Source: Listeria cornellensis FSL F6-0969 (GTDB lineage Bacteria; Bacillota; Bacilli; Lactobacillales; Listeriaceae). Taken from it: a stretch of DNA of 64,000 nucleotides. Location of the stretch: the NCBI RefSeq assembly GCF_000525855.1, contig NZ_AODE01000019.1, positions 1 through 64,000 on the forward strand, written 5' to 3'. A model generated the notes under the pieces. That model was given only the letters and a program-made list of their open reading frames with translations. It had not been told where the DNA came from and did no database searches. The position numbers and the translations under genes are program-made. Below are positions 61,794 to 64,000 of this stretch, in pieces. Numbering within the stretch: position 1 is the stretch's first letter; each line of letters opens with the position of its first letter.

Positions 61794-62101
61794 TTAAGCG
61801 TTGATCGCATCAATCGTTAATTTTGTATAAGGTTGACGATGACCTTGTTTTTTGTGATAGTTCTTTTTAGGCTTATATTTGAAAACAGTCAATTTCTTAG
61901 CGCGACCTTGTTTTTCAACTTTAGCTGTAACAGTTGCGCCTTCCACGAATGGGCCCCAACTTTAACAGCGTCACCACCAACAAAAACGACTTTGTCAAAT
62001 GTCACCACGTCACCAACTTCACCTGCTAATTTCTCAACATAGATCTCTTGGCCAGCTTCAACTTTAACTTGTTTTCCACCTGTTTCAATAATTGCGTACA
62101 T
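61794..62101 (-). CDS. rplU: 50S ribosomal protein L21, frame broken once
   Basis: Ribosomal protein, 102 aa after repair. [20 protein letters not shown] and [16 protein letters not shown] are the standard first half. The frame is lost near 61951-61957 (GGGCCCC). One extra G on the plus strand restores [19 protein letters not shown] and the end [14 protein letters not shown]. Essential gene, so a sequencing deletion is likely. The upstream leader regulates the operon. Confidence 0.95.
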
Positions 62102-62207
62102 ACTTGCACCTCCTCATATACTTAGACTCGCCATCATGAGGGGATTGTTAAAAACAATACTTGGCCCTATTCTGAGCGGTTGTAGCATGGTGCGCTACAA
62201 ACATAAC
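62102..62207 (-). ncRNA. L21 leader
   Basis: About 106 bases upstream of rplU on the minus strand. TTTGTAGCGCACCATGCTAC forms a 5' hairpin; GGGCCAAGTATTGTTTTTAA and CCCCTCATGATGG...TATGAGG form the rest. Location and the terminal hairpin that would include the region before AGGAGG agree with the Firmicutes L21 leader thought to bind L21 for autoregulation. Confidence 0.75.
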
Positions 62208-62213
62208 ATTAGA

Positions 62214-62243
62214 ATGATACCATAGAAAGAAAGCCTGTGTCAA
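62214..62243 (-). promoter_or_regulatory. Promoter of rplU-prp-rpmA
   Basis: On the minus strand TTGACA (62238-62243), an 18-base spacer and TATCAT (62214-62219), directly before the L21 leader. Confidence 0.75.
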
Positions 62244-62252
62244 CAACTATTG

Positions 62253-63606
62253 TCAATGCTCCACTTGTGATATCCGATAAAATGGCCGCACTTCATCCGC
62301 AATCATCCAATCAATATCTCCATCAAACGAAATTTCATCCAAAAAGGCATCCATCACATCCATCGTTACCGTCACAGCCACATAGGACGGATCACTTGCA
62401 AAAACACCTCTAAGCTCCCGCTCCATCTGATAAATAAGCGTTTGAACAGAGGAAACATACCCACTCCCCTCACACGTAGGACAAGCGCACTGCATTTCCT
62501 CGATAAGCGATTTCTGTCGTTTGCGCCGCGTCAATTGCATCAAGCCATTCTCAGAAAGTCCCTCCACTCGAACCGTTGTTGCATCTAGGGCAGCTACTTC
62601 CTGCATTTGTTCCCGCAATCTATCTAACTGAACACGACTCATCCCGCCGATAAAGTCAATAAGAATAAAGCCACTCATATTTCGCAATTTCATTTGACGA
62701 CCAATTTCCCCAATGACCGCCAGATTAATGTCAAACGCGACCTCATCTACTTCCTTTTTCGATTTATAATTACCAGAGTTCACATCAATCACCCACATGG
62801 CCTCGGTTTTCTCAATCACGATAGATGCCCCGTTCTTTAAAAAGACCGCCGGACGTAGCAATCGATTTATCGCAACTTCCAGGTTGTAGGCAGAGAATAT
62901 CCCGCCTTTTTCACGAAAAAGCGATACATCAGAAAAATGCACCTGCAAATCATGATAAAGTACAGCATCATCACAAATAATTTCTGCTTTATCATTCACA
63001 AGAGGATTACTACGCAACATAGTTGGAATACTAACCATCGCCTCATGAATCTTTCTATTAGACCCTTTAGCCCGCACCATAATCTCTTCCATTTCGCTCC
63101 TAGCTTGTAGGATATCTTCTTTAATTTTTTCAGGGCTAACATCGACTGAAGCTGAGCGCAGAATAACACCTTCATTATCCAATAATAGCGGGGATACAAG
63201 TTGCTGTAACCGATCTTTATCTATTTCTTTTATTTTCTTAGAAATTGCTAAAAATGGCTTCCCGTAGCTATACACCACAGAACCACAAGATACTTCAATC
63301 ATACCTGTAAGTAGCGGTGCTTTTGTCGCGTTTCCTTCCCGTTTTACTTGCACCATTAATTTTAGACCCTCATGTAAGCGGTATGCCTCTGGAATATCCT
63401 GCAAATGAATAAAAGCATTCTCTTTATAGCCAATATTCACAAATGCAGCATTGATTTTCTGGTTTATTTTTGTAACAGTTCCCAAATAAATATCCGATAC
63501 TTGAGGCTCTGTAGTTGGTCTAATAATCTCCAAACCCACCAATACTTTCTCTTCTAAAAAAGCCACCCTTTTTTTCTTTCCCCATAGCGCTAATAACAAT
63601 TCTCAA
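62253..63606 (-). CDS. rng: Ribonuclease G/E family protein, TTG start, frame broken once
   Basis: Endoribonuclease of about 450 aa after repair. From TTG 63606 it reads RIVISAMGKEKRVAFLEEK once one base is dropped from the seven-base run 63569-63575. The S1 domain has DIYLGTVTKINQKINAAFVNIG, the catalytic Asp pair is in WVIDVNSGN and FILIDFIGGM, and CPTCEGSGYVSS is the zinc link. GGGAGG lies seven bases before the TTG, which overlaps the upstream stop (TTGA). RNase G/E is common in Listeria but absent from B. subtilis, where RNase Y dominates. Confidence 0.9.
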
Positions 63607-64000
63607 TGCCATGCCTCCCAGACACAATATTTTTTTATGTTTCTATACCAGACTGCAAGGGACGTTCTAGATACTCCATACTTATCTGCTAGCGTTTGTT
63701 GGTCAAAATCCTTTAATTCTGGATATCGATTCGCAATAACCGCATATTCCGCAGCACCGACAATCGATTTGTAATCCACATTCTTTTTAAACGTAATTGG
63801 ATACACATCAACAAAGGTTCGCAATAACGCCTGTATTTCTCCACTAATTTTAACATCATAGCGTGCCATTGCTAATTGCGCGTACGTGAATACTTCTGGC
63901 ATATCGAACATAATCTGCTTTGATTCCATTGTAGTTTCTTCCATTGAAGCACTAATTGTCTTCTCCCAAGCTAATATCTCATTCTTCTTAACACTATATG
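63603..64000 (-). CDS. Hypothetical HTH protein, 5' end beyond the window
   Basis: The frame is open from the stop at 63603 through the window edge; upstream of the first ATG (63944) it continues SVKKNEILAWEKTISAS, which looks coding. So the true start probably lies outside. The C-terminal part has VGAAEYAVIANRYPELKD then QQTLADKYGVSRTSLAVWYR, a helix-turn-helix. The pattern recalls cyclin-like/TFIIB-type or sigma-type HTH folds, but I cannot name a family. Its stop overlaps the rng start by four bases, implying translational coupling. Confidence 0.6.
   Translation of the reverse strand, partial: YSVKKNEILAWEKTISASMEETTMESKQIMFDMPEVFTYAQLAMARYDVKISGEIQALLRTFVDVYPITFKKNVDYKSIVGAAEYAVIANRYPELKDFDQQTLADKYGVSRTSLAVWYRNIKKYCVWEAWH

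Overview
The window is a chromosomal segment of a low-GC Gram-positive bacterium. Gene content and order (mtnN-yrrS-greA-udk-trmR-mltG ... yrzB-ruvX-ireB-alaS ... recD2-TPR-mnmA-iscS ... rarA, cymR, amtB-glnK, hisS-aspS, relA-apt-recJ, secDF-yajC-tgt-queA-ruvBA, yebC-pheA-obg-glpK-glpF, rpmA-prp-rplU-rng) match what I remember of the Listeria chromosome, so I infer Listeria or a close relative in Listeriaceae; the species is not resolved. Most genes are on the minus strand.

Layout. 0.2-7.7 kb: an oligopeptidase, then minus-strand housekeeping genes for nucleoside salvage, transcript cleavage, tRNA modification and peptidoglycan termination, and a DedA protein. 7.8-12.1 kb: yrzB-ruvX-ireB-alaS, with alaS behind a T-box. 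12.2-18.7 kb: an EVE-domain/isochorismatase pair, an ABC exporter beside a divergent two-component system, and two small ORFs. 18.8-25.6 kb: recD2, a TPR protein, a hydrolase, mnmA-iscS (tRNA 2-thiolation) and 6S RNA (ssrS). 25.7-28.8 kb: an AT-rich insert between ssrS and rarA with an acyltransferase and a protein resembling phage receptor-binding proteins. 28.9-38.1 kb: rarA, cymR, amtB-glnK under two GlnR boxes, aspS/hisS behind a T-box, and an SH3b-amidase. 38.3-48.8 kb: dtd-relA, apt-recJ, membrane proteins, secDF, a comN-like gene and yajC. 48.8-58 kb: tgt-queA-ruvB-ruvA, an LDH-like dehydrogenase, yebC, pheA, obg. 58.3-64 kb: glpF-glpK (cre site plus leader terminator), rpmA-prp-rplU with an L21 leader, RNase G, and an HTH gene running off the end.

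Two features cut across the window. First, at least 18 reading frames are broken by one extra base in an A/T run, and two more (obg, rplU) by one missing base in a GC-rich stretch. Many of these genes are essential (alaS, secDF, obg, rplU), so I read this as uncorrected sequencing or assembly error and annotate the genes as full length. Second, the intergenic spaces carry at least two families of interspersed palindromic repeats. One has a GTAC-nnnn-GTAC core and six recognisable copies, including deletion derivatives. The other has two copies.
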